Positions 17,358-26,676 of a stretch of 64,000 bases of DNA are shown piece by piece. The DNA is taken from NCBI GenBank assembly GCA_964519665.1, contig CAZFIV010000003.1:1-64000 (forward strand), in the 5' to 3' direction. Positions within the stretch are counted from its first letter, which is position 1, and each line of letters opens with the position of its first letter. The position numbers and the translations under genes are program-made. Below the pieces are notes generated by a model. It searched no databases, was not told where the DNA came from, and was given only the letters and a program-made list of their open reading frames with translations. This stretch comes from JANQQN01 sp964519665 (lineage in GTDB: Bacteria > Myxococcota > Kuafuiibacteriia > Kuafuiibacteriales > Kuafuiibacteriaceae).

Positions 17358-18103
17358 AACTCTTCTTGCGTACCACGCTGGTCGTCTTGTGGGTGGCGAC
17401 CGCCGTTGGGCCGGGATGCACTCGGCCGGGGTGGGCGGCGCCGGTAGACGAGCGGCAGGCTGCCTTGCGCATCGCCGAAGCCCAACGGGCGTACGAGCAG
17501 GACCGCTTCGGCGATGCCATTCGGCACTACCAGCGGGCTTACGGGCTCACTGCCGACCCCGACTTGCTGTTGATCATCGCGCATATATATGACCGGGCGT
17601 TGGGCGACGCGACCCGGGCGCAGCCCTACTATCAACTCTATCTCGCGACCGAGCCGATGGCGTCAGATCAGGTGCGCGCCGAGCTAGAGCGAGTGACCGA
17701 GTTGACGGGCGTCGCGCGCCTGAGAATCGTCGCGCCCCCCGGCCTCGAAATCCGTATCGACGACGACATCAAGGGCCGGACGCCTCTCACTACGCGAATC
17801 GACTTGGTGCCGGGGCGTCATCGCATCTCGCTGTTTCGAGCGTCGGAGCTGCGGTATCGAAGCCGTTTCGATCTCTCGGCCGGCCCCCAGATTCTCGACG
17901 TCGAGCTGCCGACCGAAGCGCCGGACCGCCGACTGCTATGGGGCGTGTCCGGACTCGCGGCGGGCTCGAGCGTCGCTTGGGGGACCACGGCGAGCATCGC
18001 GCTCATTCAGGACGATCGCCAGACCGCGGTGGCCGCGGATGTCTTGCTCGGGGTCACGGTGGGGCTGGTGGTGACGGGGTTGATCTTGTGGATAGCGGAA
18101 TGA
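17354..18103 (+). CDS. TPR-like and PEGA domain membrane protein
   Basis: A 249-aa protein with an N-terminal signal sequence (MKLFLRTT...WAAP). A TPR-like helical region follows (residues about 30-100, RIAEAQRAYEQDRFGDAIRH...). A PEGA-like beta domain comes next (about 115-185, LRIVAPPGLEIRIDDDIKGRTP). Two hydrophobic segments lie at the C-terminus (about 195-245), suggesting membrane anchoring. It overlaps the kinase gene by four bases and the next lipoprotein gene by four bases. Domain pairing and coupling suggest that it works with the kinase in envelope sensing or as a scaffold. Similar TPR-PEGA proteins are common near kinases in myxobacteria. No enzymatic motif. Confidence 0.85.
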   Translation: MKLFLRTTLVVLWVATAVGPGCTRPGWAAPVDERQAALRIAEAQRAYEQDRFGDAIRHYQRAYGLTADPDLLLIIAHIYDRALGDATRAQPYYQLYLATEPMASDQVRAELERVTELTGVARLRIVAPPGLEIRIDDDIKGRTPLTTRIDLVPGRHRISLFRASELRYRSRFDLSAGPQILDVELPTEAPDRRLLWGVSGLAAGSSVAWGTTASIALIQDDRQTAVAADVLLGVTVGLVVTGLILWIAE

Positions 18104-19146
18104 AGACCAAGTGGCTCGCCACGCTCGTCCTCGCGCTCGGGAGCGGTTGTTCGCTCCTGGTCGGGGGGCAAGACTCGGCCGACGACGACCCGTCGGCCTG
18201 CGGACGCATCGAGGTGCTTGCGCAAGTCGACCTGTCGAGCGCCGTTCCGTTCGGCGCCGGCTTTCGGAACCTCGTCGGCCACCGGAGGTTTACCACCGCT
18301 GGCGGGGTAGCCTTCCTGGCCTCGAGCGACGGTCGCTTGCTCGCCGTTGACCTGCGGGATCCGGCCCGGCCGGTCACCGACCAGGCCCTGCGGCTTCCGG
18401 CCGAGCTCGCCGTCCGGCTGCTTGCCGCCCATGAGGACCGTCTCTTTGCCGTCGCTGACCGATCGACCGATGATTCGGCCGTGCTGGTCGAGCTCGGCCT
18501 CACAATGGGTACCGACCCCACGATCTGGCCGTTGAGTGGGGCGGGTAGCCTCGACCTCGAGCTCTCGGTCGGGGGCGGATGCCTGTTCGTGGCCGGTACG
18601 TTTGCCGACGTCCGCGCGCTGGCCGTCGAACAGGAAGGGGCACCCCCGGTGTCCGCCGAGCTCGGGGGAAGCCTCGTCGTGGGGCGCGACGGTCTAGGAA
18701 GATCGTCGCTGCAGATCGTCCGGGCGGAAGTGACCGGCGAAACCTGCACCGTGGAGCCGCTGAGCATCCTCGGCTCTTCGGCCCCGCTGGGCGCGTCGGA
18801 GAGGGACCGGCTGTGGCTCGTCGAGGCACAGACGTTCTCGGCCCGAACCGTTGACGAGAACGAGTACACCGTCTCCGTCGACCGAGCGATTCGGGATCTT
18901 CGGGTCGTCGGAGACCTCATCGTCGTCGCGGCCGATCGAGACGTGCTCATCTATCGGCGGCGGGCGCCGACCAGTCGCCCGGTCGCGGTCAAGACCATCG
19001 CGCTCGCCGGCCGCGCGCTAGCGACGGCCCCGGTCTTCGAGGACGATCCGCGGTGGCTCGCGGTGCTCGTGGCGAACGAGGCCATCGAGAACGAGACATC
19101 ATTCATGTCGGTTCTGACATTCGACCTGGAGGCGCTATGCCCGTGA
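18100..19146 (+). CDS. lipoprotein, possibly beta-propeller-like
   Basis: A 348-aa lipoprotein with signal peptide MKTKWLATLVLALGSGC (Cys17). The ATG at 18100 overlaps the preceding stop (ATGA); the open frame upstream is out of context. The mature chain contains repeated short strand patterns such as GRLLAVDLRDPARPV and LIVVAADRDVLIYRR, compatible with LVIVD/YncE-like beta-propeller blades, but I cannot assign a family firmly. It sits between the PEGA membrane protein and the FHA-sigma54 regulator and overlaps the latter by 10 bases. It may be the outer-membrane sensory part of the pathway (inference). Confidence 0.75.
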   Translation: MKTKWLATLVLALGSGCSLLVGGQDSADDDPSACGRIEVLAQVDLSSAVPFGAGFRNLVGHRRFTTAGGVAFLASSDGRLLAVDLRDPARPVTDQALRLPAELAVRLLAAHEDRLFAVADRSTDDSAVLVELGLTMGTDPTIWPLSGAGSLDLELSVGGGCLFVAGTFADVRALAVEQEGAPPVSAELGGSLVVGRDGLGRSSLQIVRAEVTGETCTVEPLSILGSSAPLGASERDRLWLVEAQTFSARTVDENEYTVSVDRAIRDLRVVGDLIVVAADRDVLIYRRRAPTSRPVAVKTIALAGRALATAPVFEDDPRWLAVLVANEAIENETSFMSVLTFDLEALCP

Positions 19147-21065
19147 TTCGCCTGCGGCTCGAAGAGCCCGGTCGGCCCCCGCGTACGACTGAGGTTCGCG
19201 CTCTGCCGGCATCGGTGGGGCGGGCGCCGAGCAACCACGTCGTGGTCGATCGCCCGTTCGTCAGCGCTCGCCATGGCGAGCTGTGCGTCGCCGGCGACCA
19301 AGTGTCCTACGCCGACCTGGGGAGCACTAACGGCTCGTGGCTTCAACGGGGTGGTGAGTCGCTCGCCATTCGAGCGGGCACGTCGCGCGCAAGTCCGATT
19401 GTCGAAGGAGATCGCATCGTACTCGGCGACGGTGCGCAATCGTTGGTCATGTTCGTCGAATCGATCTCCCGAGCGCCGGTGTCGAGCAGCTCGATCGTGC
19501 CGCCCACGGTAGTGGCGGTCCGAGTGCCGGCGTCGGTCGCCTCGATGCCGGAGCTGGGGGCCGAGGCCAACCTCCTGCGGGTGTTATCGGGCTTTGCCGG
19601 GCGAGCTGCGCTCGTCCGGACCCGCGACGAGCTGCACCGCCTGGTCGCGACGACGTGCTTCGCGGTGTTCCAGCGGGCAACGCATATCATGCTCGCCGAC
19701 GAGGCGAAGCCTGGTGGATCCGAATGGGCGCCGGGCCGAGTCCTCGCTCGGGACGCCCATAGCTTCGAGGCGGGCCCTCCGCCGAGCCCGACCGCCAGGG
19801 AAGCGATGGCCCGCCACGAGGCGGTGTTGGTCGCTGACACAAGCATAACTTCGGCCGACGCGCTGCCCCTTCGGGTCGCGGCGGTCCGGTCGATGATCGC
19901 TGTTCCAGTCTTCCATGCTCGGGTGGGGCTGCTCCAGGTCGAAAGCAGAGATGAGGCGCACGCCTTCAGCGAGGCGGATCTCGACCTATTGATGTTGCTC
20001 GCCGGTCAGTATTCGGCGGTCAGAGTGCGCCTGGAGACCGAGTTTCAGCTGCGCGGTCGGTGCGCCGACCTTTCGGAAGCGAACCGCCACCTCGATGCCG
20101 CGCGGCACGACCCGTTGTTCGTCGGACCGGACCTTCAAACGTTCCTCGAGACGTTGGAGCCGGTGGTCAGTAGTGACGTTACGGTTCTGATAACCGGGGA
20201 GACTGGCGTCGGAAAGGAGCTCGTTGCGCGGTACCTTCACGATCGCGGGTTGCGCCGAAGGGGCACATTCTGGGCGATCAACTGCGCCGCTCTGTCCGAC
20301 GCCTTGCTTCAAGACGAGCTCTTCGGGCATGTCAAGGGCGCTTTCACGGGGGCCGAGGGGGCGCGAAAAGGGATCTTCGAGCTGGCGCACGACGGGACTT
20401 TGTTTCTCGACGAAATCGGGGAACTCAACGAAGGACTGCAGGCGAAGCTGCTGCGGGTGATCGAGACCGGCGAGGTATGGCGGCTCGGGGCTGAACGCCC
20501 CATACGGGTGCGCCCGCGCATCGTCGCGGCCACCAATCGAGACCTCCGGACCGAAGTCGAGCGAGGGCGTTTCCGGGCTGATCTGTACTACCGGCTGGCA
20601 GTGTTCTTGGCTCCGGTGCCCGCTCTGCGGGATCGACCGCGGGACATCATCCCCCTCGCCGAGCACCTGCTGGCGAAACTTGCCGAAAAAGGGGGGGCGC
20701 AGCCGCTCATGTTGGGCGAAGAGAGCGCGGCCGCGCTCGTTCGGCATTCCTGGCCCGGAAACGTGCGGGAGCTTCGCAACGAGTTGGAGCGGGTCGCCCT
20801 CCGCGTCGGAACTTCTCGGCGCCGGGTAGAGGTATCGGACCTTTCGATTCAAGCGAACCGACGAGGTGAGCCTGCATCAGCCGGATCCGACGTTGCCGCG
20901 ATGATTACCATCCCCAAGGACGGCGCTCCCCTCGAGGAGCTCGAACGCCAAATCTACGAACATACACTTCGGATCTTCGATGGCCAGCAAACCAAGGCCG
21001 CTCGTGCGTTGGGGCTGAAGTACACGACGTTTCGATTTCGGGCTAAGAAGGTCGGCGTGCTGTAG
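19137..21065 (+). CDS. FHA-GAF-sigma54-dependent transcriptional activator
   Basis: A 642-aa regulator. An FHA domain (residues 1-105, with SVGRAPSNHVVVDRPFVSARHGEL and GSTNGSW) should bind a phosphothreonine. A GAF-like sensor domain follows (about 155-305). The AAA+ sigma54-interaction domain has Walker A GETGVGKE, the sigma54-contact loop GAFTGA and Walker B LFLDEIGEL. The Fis-type helix-turn-helix at the C-terminus ends TKAARALGLKYTTFRFRAKK. The start is the ATG at 19137, inside the end of the lipoprotein gene. It is last in the kinase/PEGA operon. The FHA domain is the natural docking site for the upstream kinase, so envelope signals could control sigma54 promoters. Targets are unknown. 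Confidence 0.94.
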   Translation: MPVIRLRLEEPGRPPRTTEVRALPASVGRAPSNHVVVDRPFVSARHGELCVAGDQVSYADLGSTNGSWLQRGGESLAIRAGTSRASPIVEGDRIVLGDGAQSLVMFVESISRAPVSSSSIVPPTVVAVRVPASVASMPELGAEANLLRVLSGFAGRAALVRTRDELHRLVATTCFAVFQRATHIMLADEAKPGGSEWAPGRVLARDAHSFEAGPPPSPTAREAMARHEAVLVADTSITSADALPLRVAAVRSMIAVPVFHARVGLLQVESRDEAHAFSEADLDLLMLLAGQYSAVRVRLETEFQLRGRCADLSEANRHLDAARHDPLFVGPDLQTFLETLEPVVSSDVTVLITGETGVGKELVARYLHDRGLRRRGTFWAINCAALSDALLQDELFGHVKGAFTGAEGARKGIFELAHDGTLFLDEIGELNEGLQAKLLRVIETGEVWRLGAERPIRVRPRIVAATNRDLRTEVERGRFRADLYYRLAVFLAPVPALRDRPRDIIPLAEHLLAKLAEKGGAQPLMLGEESAAALVRHSWPGNVRELRNELERVALRVGTSRRRVEVSDLSIQANRRGEPASAGSDVAAMITIPKDGAPLEELERQIYEHTLRIFDGQQTKAARALGLKYTTFRFRAKKVGVL

Positions 21066-21208
21066 CTGGCAAGTCTTCGGGGAGGCAGGGCATCGTCCGC
21101 GACCGAGCGCCAAGCCTCCGGTATGAGGAGGTCACGACGCGGTGACAACGTCATGCACCTTTTCCGCATCGGTTGTCCTTCGGTGGGACTCCGGTTTACG
21201 CGGAAAGC

Positions 21209-23506
21209 ATGCGGATCGTTCGGCCGATGGTGCTCGGTCTTGCCCTCGGAGTCGTGGAGGGCGCCACCAGCCCCCTTGTCGCTGCGATGCCGGTGTCGAC
21301 TTCGTCTTCCGGCGCGAGCATTCCGCGAGGCGACGTGGCGTTCGTGATCAGCGGTGGAGTCTCGCTCGGGGTCTACCAAGCTGGCTTTTTGTACCTGACG
21401 ACGGAAGCGATGAAGCGACAAGACAATCTGCGGATGCCGCTCGTGACCGGCGCCTCGGCGGGGAGTGCCAACGCGCTGATCGCAGCGATCAACTCCTGTC
21501 TGCCGCCCAACGACCGGCCCTCGACCGACCTCGGGTGGTTGACCTGGATACCGGTGGGGTACCGGGAGCTGTTTGTCGAAGAGCAAGTGAGCCATCTGTC
21601 GACGTTTTCTCGAGATTCGCTTACCGCGTCCATGGACACCATCTACGCGCGGTGGGCGAAAGGTCTGCCCGACGACTGTGACGTCGTCTTAGGCGTGACC
21701 ACGACTCGAGTCCAGGCCTACGCGGTAGAGGTTCAGCCGGGTTTCAAGGTCCCTCGGCAGGAAGAGAAATTCAGATTCCGCATTCGAGGCCGGGGCTACG
21801 GCCGCCCCCCATCCATCACCAACTATATCGACCCCCACCGTCCGGTCGAGCAGGTCATGCTGCCTTTCGAAGACGACGCTTCGAATCCGCGAGCGGCCCG
21901 CCGGAACTTCGAGCGACTGCGTGATGTGATTTACGCGTCGGGCGCCTTTCCGGCGGCCTTCGGTCCGCAGACGGTCGTGAACTGCTTTAGTCGAACGAAC
22001 GCAGACGTCGTCGAGTGTAAGGGACGCCCGCGGGCCGATCAGTTCGTCGATGGTGGGGTGTTCGACAACAACCCGCTCCGCCTCGCCAACCAGATCGTGG
22101 TCAGCGGCTTACGACGAGACGCCCAGGGGCACGGAAGGTGGCGCGACCTTCGCGAGCGCTACGACCCGGGCGCACCGCCCGAGGGACTGACCTTCGTGTA
22201 CCTCGATCCATCCACCAAGGCCTATCCGCCGTGGGAACAGGAGCGTCCGAGCATAAGACACCCTACCCTGTTGAGATTTGCCGAGACGCTCGCCGCGGAG
22301 TGGGTCGCGTCGGCGCGAGCCAAGGAACTCTTCGCGGCTACTCAAGAGCAGCCCGACCTGGGCTCGCGCATGCGGCTCACCGAGAGCCACTATCCGATGG
22401 CTTCGGACCATATCTACGCATTCCTAGGGTTCTTCGAGCGGGCGTTTCGGCACTTCGACTTCTACCTTGGCATGTATGACGCCTATGTGGCCCTCGACCG
22501 TCCGGCCTCGTTCTTGCCGGCGTCGGGTACCAACATGAGGGGCCTGTCGAAGGAGTGGTCGGCCTTCGCGTGTATGGTGGGGGCCTTCGAATCTGGTCAA
22601 GAGGAATTGCGGTCGGCGTGCGACTCGCCCGAACTGACGCAGTTCCGCATCCTGGTTCAAGTCAGTCTCGATCGCATGTTCGATCATTGCCGCAGGATCC
22701 CATCATCACGCTTGGAGCGCTTCGGTCGCCACGTTCGCTGCGCCGAGGCGGCCGCCGGTGCGGCCCGGGTTCGCGTTTTGCCGATTCCCGAGGATGCCGA
22801 TCTGCGGCAATCCGAAGACGAAGATCGTTTCGATTACTTCATGCGCCTTCTGGCTTTGTACGGCTTCCATTTTAAGGACCTTGGACTTGCCGAGGACGAA
22901 GCAGAGTACGGCAAGATCAAGGTTCGTCGAAAACTCTTGAAGATGCTCAAGTATTTGGCCAATGCGCAGGACGATGACCAGGAACGGCTGTTGTTGCTGA
23001 CCGCAGGACGCAACTTGGTGAACTCCATCGCCTACGAGCCCCCACGGGAGTGGTGGTACGCCGAAATCGGGAGCATAGTCGAAGTAGGCTCGAGTTTCCT
23101 GCCTTTCGACTGGCTCGAGAGTTGGGCTCGAGTGCACGTGGCGACACAACTCAAGGGCTTGGGCACTCTGTTGACGCCCGACCAGGATAAGCTGGCCCTG
23201 GTGTTCGCGGTCGGTCCCGAACTCGAGCCGATCTTCATGACTACGCGATACGTCCAGCCGATCCTCGGGGTTCGGGCCGCTTATCAGCTCTCCAATCGCG
23301 ATCGGTTTGGTGTTCGCGAATGCACCGCGAGCCGAGCGCTGGACGACCAACGACTGTGTTCGCAATTTTTACTGCAGGGATATGTGGCGGTCGCCGTTCT
23401 AGAGCGAGTTCGGGTCCAGCTGACCCTGGAGGGCTATCCGATTTCGAGAGACTTCGATGACCGGAGCTTCGACGTCCAGTTCGGCTTCGGCGTGCACTTC
23501 TTCTGA
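21209..23506 (+). CDS. exported patatin-like phospholipase
   Basis: About 765 aa from the ATG at 21209 (a TTG 12 codons earlier is possible). An N-terminal signal-like segment is followed by a patatin domain. The oxyanion motif is GGVSLGVYQAG (about 49-59), the nucleophile elbow is GASAG (Ser83) and the dyad Asp is in VDGGVFDNN (about 281). This is a complete Ser-Asp lipase dyad. The C-terminal 300 residues are not part of the lipase. The last about 90 show alternating strands ending in a terminal Phe (FDVQFGFGVHFF), which resembles the end of an outer-membrane beta-barrel. A PlpD-like surface lipase is possible but unproven. It stands alone, 143 bases after the sigma54 activator, which might control it. 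Confidence 0.88.
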   Translation: MRIVRPMVLGLALGVVEGATSPLVAAMPVSTSSSGASIPRGDVAFVISGGVSLGVYQAGFLYLTTEAMKRQDNLRMPLVTGASAGSANALIAAINSCLPPNDRPSTDLGWLTWIPVGYRELFVEEQVSHLSTFSRDSLTASMDTIYARWAKGLPDDCDVVLGVTTTRVQAYAVEVQPGFKVPRQEEKFRFRIRGRGYGRPPSITNYIDPHRPVEQVMLPFEDDASNPRAARRNFERLRDVIYASGAFPAAFGPQTVVNCFSRTNADVVECKGRPRADQFVDGGVFDNNPLRLANQIVVSGLRRDAQGHGRWRDLRERYDPGAPPEGLTFVYLDPSTKAYPPWEQERPSIRHPTLLRFAETLAAEWVASARAKELFAATQEQPDLGSRMRLTESHYPMASDHIYAFLGFFERAFRHFDFYLGMYDAYVALDRPASFLPASGTNMRGLSKEWSAFACMVGAFESGQEELRSACDSPELTQFRILVQVSLDRMFDHCRRIPSSRLERFGRHVRCAEAAAGAARVRVLPIPEDADLRQSEDEDRFDYFMRLLALYGFHFKDLGLAEDEAEYGKIKVRRKLLKMLKYLANAQDDDQERLLLLTAGRNLVNSIAYEPPREWWYAEIGSIVEVGSSFLPFDWLESWARVHVATQLKGLGTLLTPDQDKLALVFAVGPELEPIFMTTRYVQPILGVRAAYQLSNRDRFGVRECTASRALDDQRLCSQFLLQGYVAVAVLERVRVQLTLEGYPISRDFDDRSFDVQFGFGVHFF

Positions 23507-23588
23507 GGCTCACGGGCCTCGCCATCCACTCTGCAAGCCTGGACCCCAGGGGCGCCCCCTTCGCCGGGCTGACTTCGTCGGCGCCCGG

Positions 23589-25430
23589 CTAAGGGCACGA
23601 TGGGCGATGGCCGAGCTTGCAGGCCCGAGTGACGAATGCTCGGGCCGTCCGACCGTTGGCCGAGCCGCCGATACCCTCGCGATACAGTCTGGCGAGTTCG
23701 GCGCAGGCCACGGCTTGGCGGTCGTCGCACAGCATCTCGTACTGACGTCTTGCGGCGCGGCCTTGACCGCTCTTCAACAACGACTCCGCAGCCGCGAAAC
23801 ACGAAGCCCGATGGCCCTCGCGACACGCTCGCTGTCGGACCACCGCGGCCGCTCGCCACTGCCGATTGCGCTCGTGTCGTTGGGACACCGCAAGGCATGC
23901 GCGTATCACGCCGCGATTGCAGTCCCTTCGGGCCGTCGCCAGTGGGTCCGGCGTATCCCGCCTGGGCGGGGGAGGTGGATCGGCGACCTCGCCGCGGGAG
24001 CGAGGCGAATCCTCCGCGCTCGGTCGGCCCGGGCCGGTATCAGGGCTCGTTCGAGGCGGCAAGGCCGAGATGGGTGGGGGGGCCTCGACGCGCGGTTCAA
24101 CGACCACCAGGGCTTCGGGCGGGGCACTCACCGCCGACCAGACGGTGACCCCGACCGCCACCACGGCGGCGATCAGGACGACGATCGCGATCGGCAAGCC
24201 GACCCTCGGCGGATCGTAAGAGACCGGGGCCGTCGGGTCCGCCGGAGCGACGACCGGCCGCACCAAGCCCGAGGGCGGGCCGGAATCGGCGGATGGATCG
24301 ATCCGGTCGACGCTGACCGGGCTGGTCGGGTCGGGGTTTTGAATCTCGGCGATCGCAACCATCCGAGGCCGGTTGGCGCTCGCCTTGAGCTTTGCCGGGT
24401 CGGCGTCGGACAGCGTCGGGGCGGTCGGAGCGTCGATGATCCCAGGCGCGGTGGTCGGGCTGATGGGGGCGGTCGGGGGCGCGGCCTCGGGGCTCGAACC
24501 GGACGGACGATGGTCGGCTGGCACCACCATGGGGTCGGCCGGGCGGGTGATGTCCACGGAGTCGGACCCTCGGGGCGTCCGCACCCCCGAGCCTCCGCGA
24601 GGTTCGAGCGGAACGGTGGGCGCGGGCAACCGATCCGCGGGCGAAGGCGCTTTCGAGCCCGAAGAAGCGAGCGCTCCTTGCGCCGAAACGAGGGCGTCAA
24701 CAAGCTGAGCGACCCGTTCGAAACGTTGGGCGGGATTTTCGGCCGAGCTCCGCTCGACGGCGACGCGAAGATCGACCGGCAACCGAGCCCACGCGCTGAC
24801 GGGTTCGGGCGCCCGGCGGGCCACCAAGACCCGCAACATTCGGCCGACCGCCCACTGGTCGGACGCCTCGGTGGGCTCGCCCCGTCGGAATTCCGGGGGC
24901 TCGAATCGGGTCCCCTCCAGTCGACATAGACCCGCTCGCGACCAGCAGAAATCCAACAGTCGGATCGCCGGTCCGTCGGCGCTGGGGGTGGCGAGCACGT
25001 TGCCCGGTTTAATCGCTCCGTGCACCTGCCCTTGCTCGTGCAGCCACATCACCGTCTGGCCGAGCTGAATGATCAGCTCCAAAGCATCGTGAAGCGCGTC
25101 GGGGTCGCTCAGATCCCCCGCATCGAAGAGCGGGCCCCCTTCGAGGTAGGGCGCCGCCAGGCCGAAGAGGCCGTCGCTGGGCCGTCGCACCGTGCCCAGC
25201 GGGGCCGGTAGATGAGGGTGCTGCAGCCGGCCAACGATGCTAAGCTGATGGACGAGGCGGTCGAAGGCCTCCCGCATGGCCGACGGAGATAGAACTCCCG
25301 GGCGGAGGAGCTTCAGCGCAGCCGGCTGTACCCGCCCCGCTTTTGTGGCTTTCCAGACTTCGGCGAGGGGGCCTTGTCCGAGTTTTCGCTGGAGTGTGTA
25401 CTCGCCAACGAGCGCGCCTTCCGCGTACAC
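23589..25430 (-). CDS. membrane pseudokinase with Cys-containing Sel1-like repeats
   Basis: A 613-aa protein starting at a GTG at 25430. Residues 10-260 have the Ser/Thr kinase fold. Lys40 (AALK) is kept, but the HRD-type loop reads HGAIKPGN with Ala139 replacing the catalytic Asp, and DFG reads DFC (160-162). It is therefore predicted to be catalytically dead or nearly so. A long Pro/Ser/Thr-rich linker follows, then one transmembrane helix (about 420-445) and a Pro-rich stretch. The C-terminal about 110 residues form Sel1/TPR-like repeats with paired Cys (GVIRACLAVSQ, EGHRASCFAAAE, ACAELARLYREG). It follows mutY by about 20 bases on the same strand. A scaffold or decoy role in kinase signalling is inferred. 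Confidence 0.85.
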   Translation of the reverse strand: MYAEGALVGEYTLQRKLGQGPLAEVWKATKAGRVQPAALKLLRPGVLSPSAMREAFDRLVHQLSIVGRLQHPHLPAPLGTVRRPSDGLFGLAAPYLEGGPLFDAGDLSDPDALHDALELIIQLGQTVMWLHEQGQVHGAIKPGNVLATPSADGPAIRLLDFCWSRAGLCRLEGTRFEPPEFRRGEPTEASDQWAVGRMLRVLVARRAPEPVSAWARLPVDLRVAVERSSAENPAQRFERVAQLVDALVSAQGALASSGSKAPSPADRLPAPTVPLEPRGGSGVRTPRGSDSVDITRPADPMVVPADHRPSGSSPEAAPPTAPISPTTAPGIIDAPTAPTLSDADPAKLKASANRPRMVAIAEIQNPDPTSPVSVDRIDPSADSGPPSGLVRPVVAPADPTAPVSYDPPRVGLPIAIVVLIAAVVAVGVTVWSAVSAPPEALVVVEPRVEAPPPISALPPRTSPDTGPGRPSAEDSPRSRGEVADPPPPPRRDTPDPLATARRDCNRGVIRACLAVSQRHERNRQWRAAAVVRQRACREGHRASCFAAAESLLKSGQGRAARRQYEMLCDDRQAVACAELARLYREGIGGSANGRTARAFVTRACKLGHRPSCP

Positions 25431-25451
25431 CCACCAGAACTTCGCAGGTTT

Positions 25452-26561
25452 TCAGCCCCGGCGCGAGGTCCTCCGACCGGGCAATGTCGTTCCTCCGAGT
25501 TCTTCGCTGGCGAGCGTACTCCGAAGGATCTTGACGGTCAGCGACGGAAGGCCGAGGTCGGATAGATCCCGCAAACGGATCCATCGGAATGGTTCGCGGA
25601 CCCTGGGTCGCCGACCCGAAAGGCGGATCAACGTCAGCCGTAAGTCTCGGTGGGTCAGCACGTGTTTGATTTCGCCGCTGGCGCGGGCATCTTCGATTCG
25701 CCACCGAAATCGCTCCCCAATCAGGTCCGAAGCTTCGGTTGGAGTCAGCTTCTGGTCGAGGATCGGCGGTGTCCACAGGCCGGCGAACAGCCCCCGATCC
25801 GACTGCTTTTCTAAGAGGACGTGATCGCTTTGTATCCAGACGAAGCAGGTCCATTCGAGCGACCTTCGGATCGGCTTTTTGCGCGGCGCAGGAATCTCAT
25901 CGACCCTCCCCGACGCTCGTGCCGAGCACCGGTCGTTGACCGGGCACAAGAGGCATTTGGGTCGACGCGGTCCGCAGATCAGCGCACCGAGCTCGATCAC
26001 CGACTGCGTATATTCGCCCGGACTCGGGCCGGGCGCGAGTTGCTCTGCGAAGCGCCATACGGCCCTCTGCGGCTCCCCGCGCGAAACGTCACCCTCGATT
26101 CCCCCGATTCTGGCGAGGACCCGGGCAACGTTTCCGTCCACCGCTGGTGTGGGCCGATCGAAGGCTATCGAAGCGACGGCCCCGGCGGTGTACCGCCCGA
26201 ACCCGGGAAGGTCCAGGAGCACCTCCGGATCGTCGGGAAAGCTTCCTTCGTGGTCGCTCGCGATGACTTGCGCGGCCTCCACCATCAGACGGGCGCGCCG
26301 ATAGTACCCCAGCCCCGACCAGGCGGCGCGCACGTCATCGGGGTCGGCGCAAGCGAGGTCGATGACGCTCGGCCAGCGCTCGAGGAACGCTTCGTAGTAA
26401 GGGACAACCGTATCGACGCGAGTTTGCTGGAGCATGACCTCGGATATCCAAATGGCATATGGGTCGCCGGTTCGCCGCCACGGTAGGTCCCGCCGGTTCT
26501 CGCGATACCAGCGCAGCAAACGGGCTCGCAGGGCTCGCAGGTCAGGGGGCGGGATCGGCAT
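25452..26561 (-). CDS. mutY: A/G-specific adenine glycosylase
   Basis: A 369-aa base-excision repair enzyme that removes adenine mispaired with 8-oxoguanine or guanine. The catalytic Glu is in ISEVMLQQTRV (about residue 40). The helix-hairpin-helix is LPGFGRYTAGAV and the conserved Asp is in VDGNVARVL. The 4Fe-4S cluster loop is CGPRRPKCLLCPVNDRC, that is C-x6-C-x2-C-x5-C, as in MutY. The C-terminal NUDIX-like domain that recognises 8-oxoG spans about 225-340. Length is normal. It is divergent from the AgmX-like gene and followed closely by the pseudokinase. Confidence 0.96.
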   Translation of the reverse strand: MPIPPPDLRALRARLLRWYRENRRDLPWRRTGDPYAIWISEVMLQQTRVDTVVPYYEAFLERWPSVIDLACADPDDVRAAWSGLGYYRRARLMVEAAQVIASDHEGSFPDDPEVLLDLPGFGRYTAGAVASIAFDRPTPAVDGNVARVLARIGGIEGDVSRGEPQRAVWRFAEQLAPGPSPGEYTQSVIELGALICGPRRPKCLLCPVNDRCSARASGRVDEIPAPRKKPIRRSLEWTCFVWIQSDHVLLEKQSDRGLFAGLWTPPILDQKLTPTEASDLIGERFRWRIEDARASGEIKHVLTHRDLRLTLIRLSGRRPRVREPFRWIRLRDLSDLGLPSLTVKILRSTLASEELGGTTLPGRRTSRRG

Positions 26562-26676
26562 CTGGGGGGCATAGGAGCCCTTTGGAGCCTGGTCAACCGC
26601 TCGACCGGCACCCTTGGGAAGACGACGACCGGCTCTCGCATCGTTTTGCCGCAGTCGAGGTGTCGTCGCGGACCCA

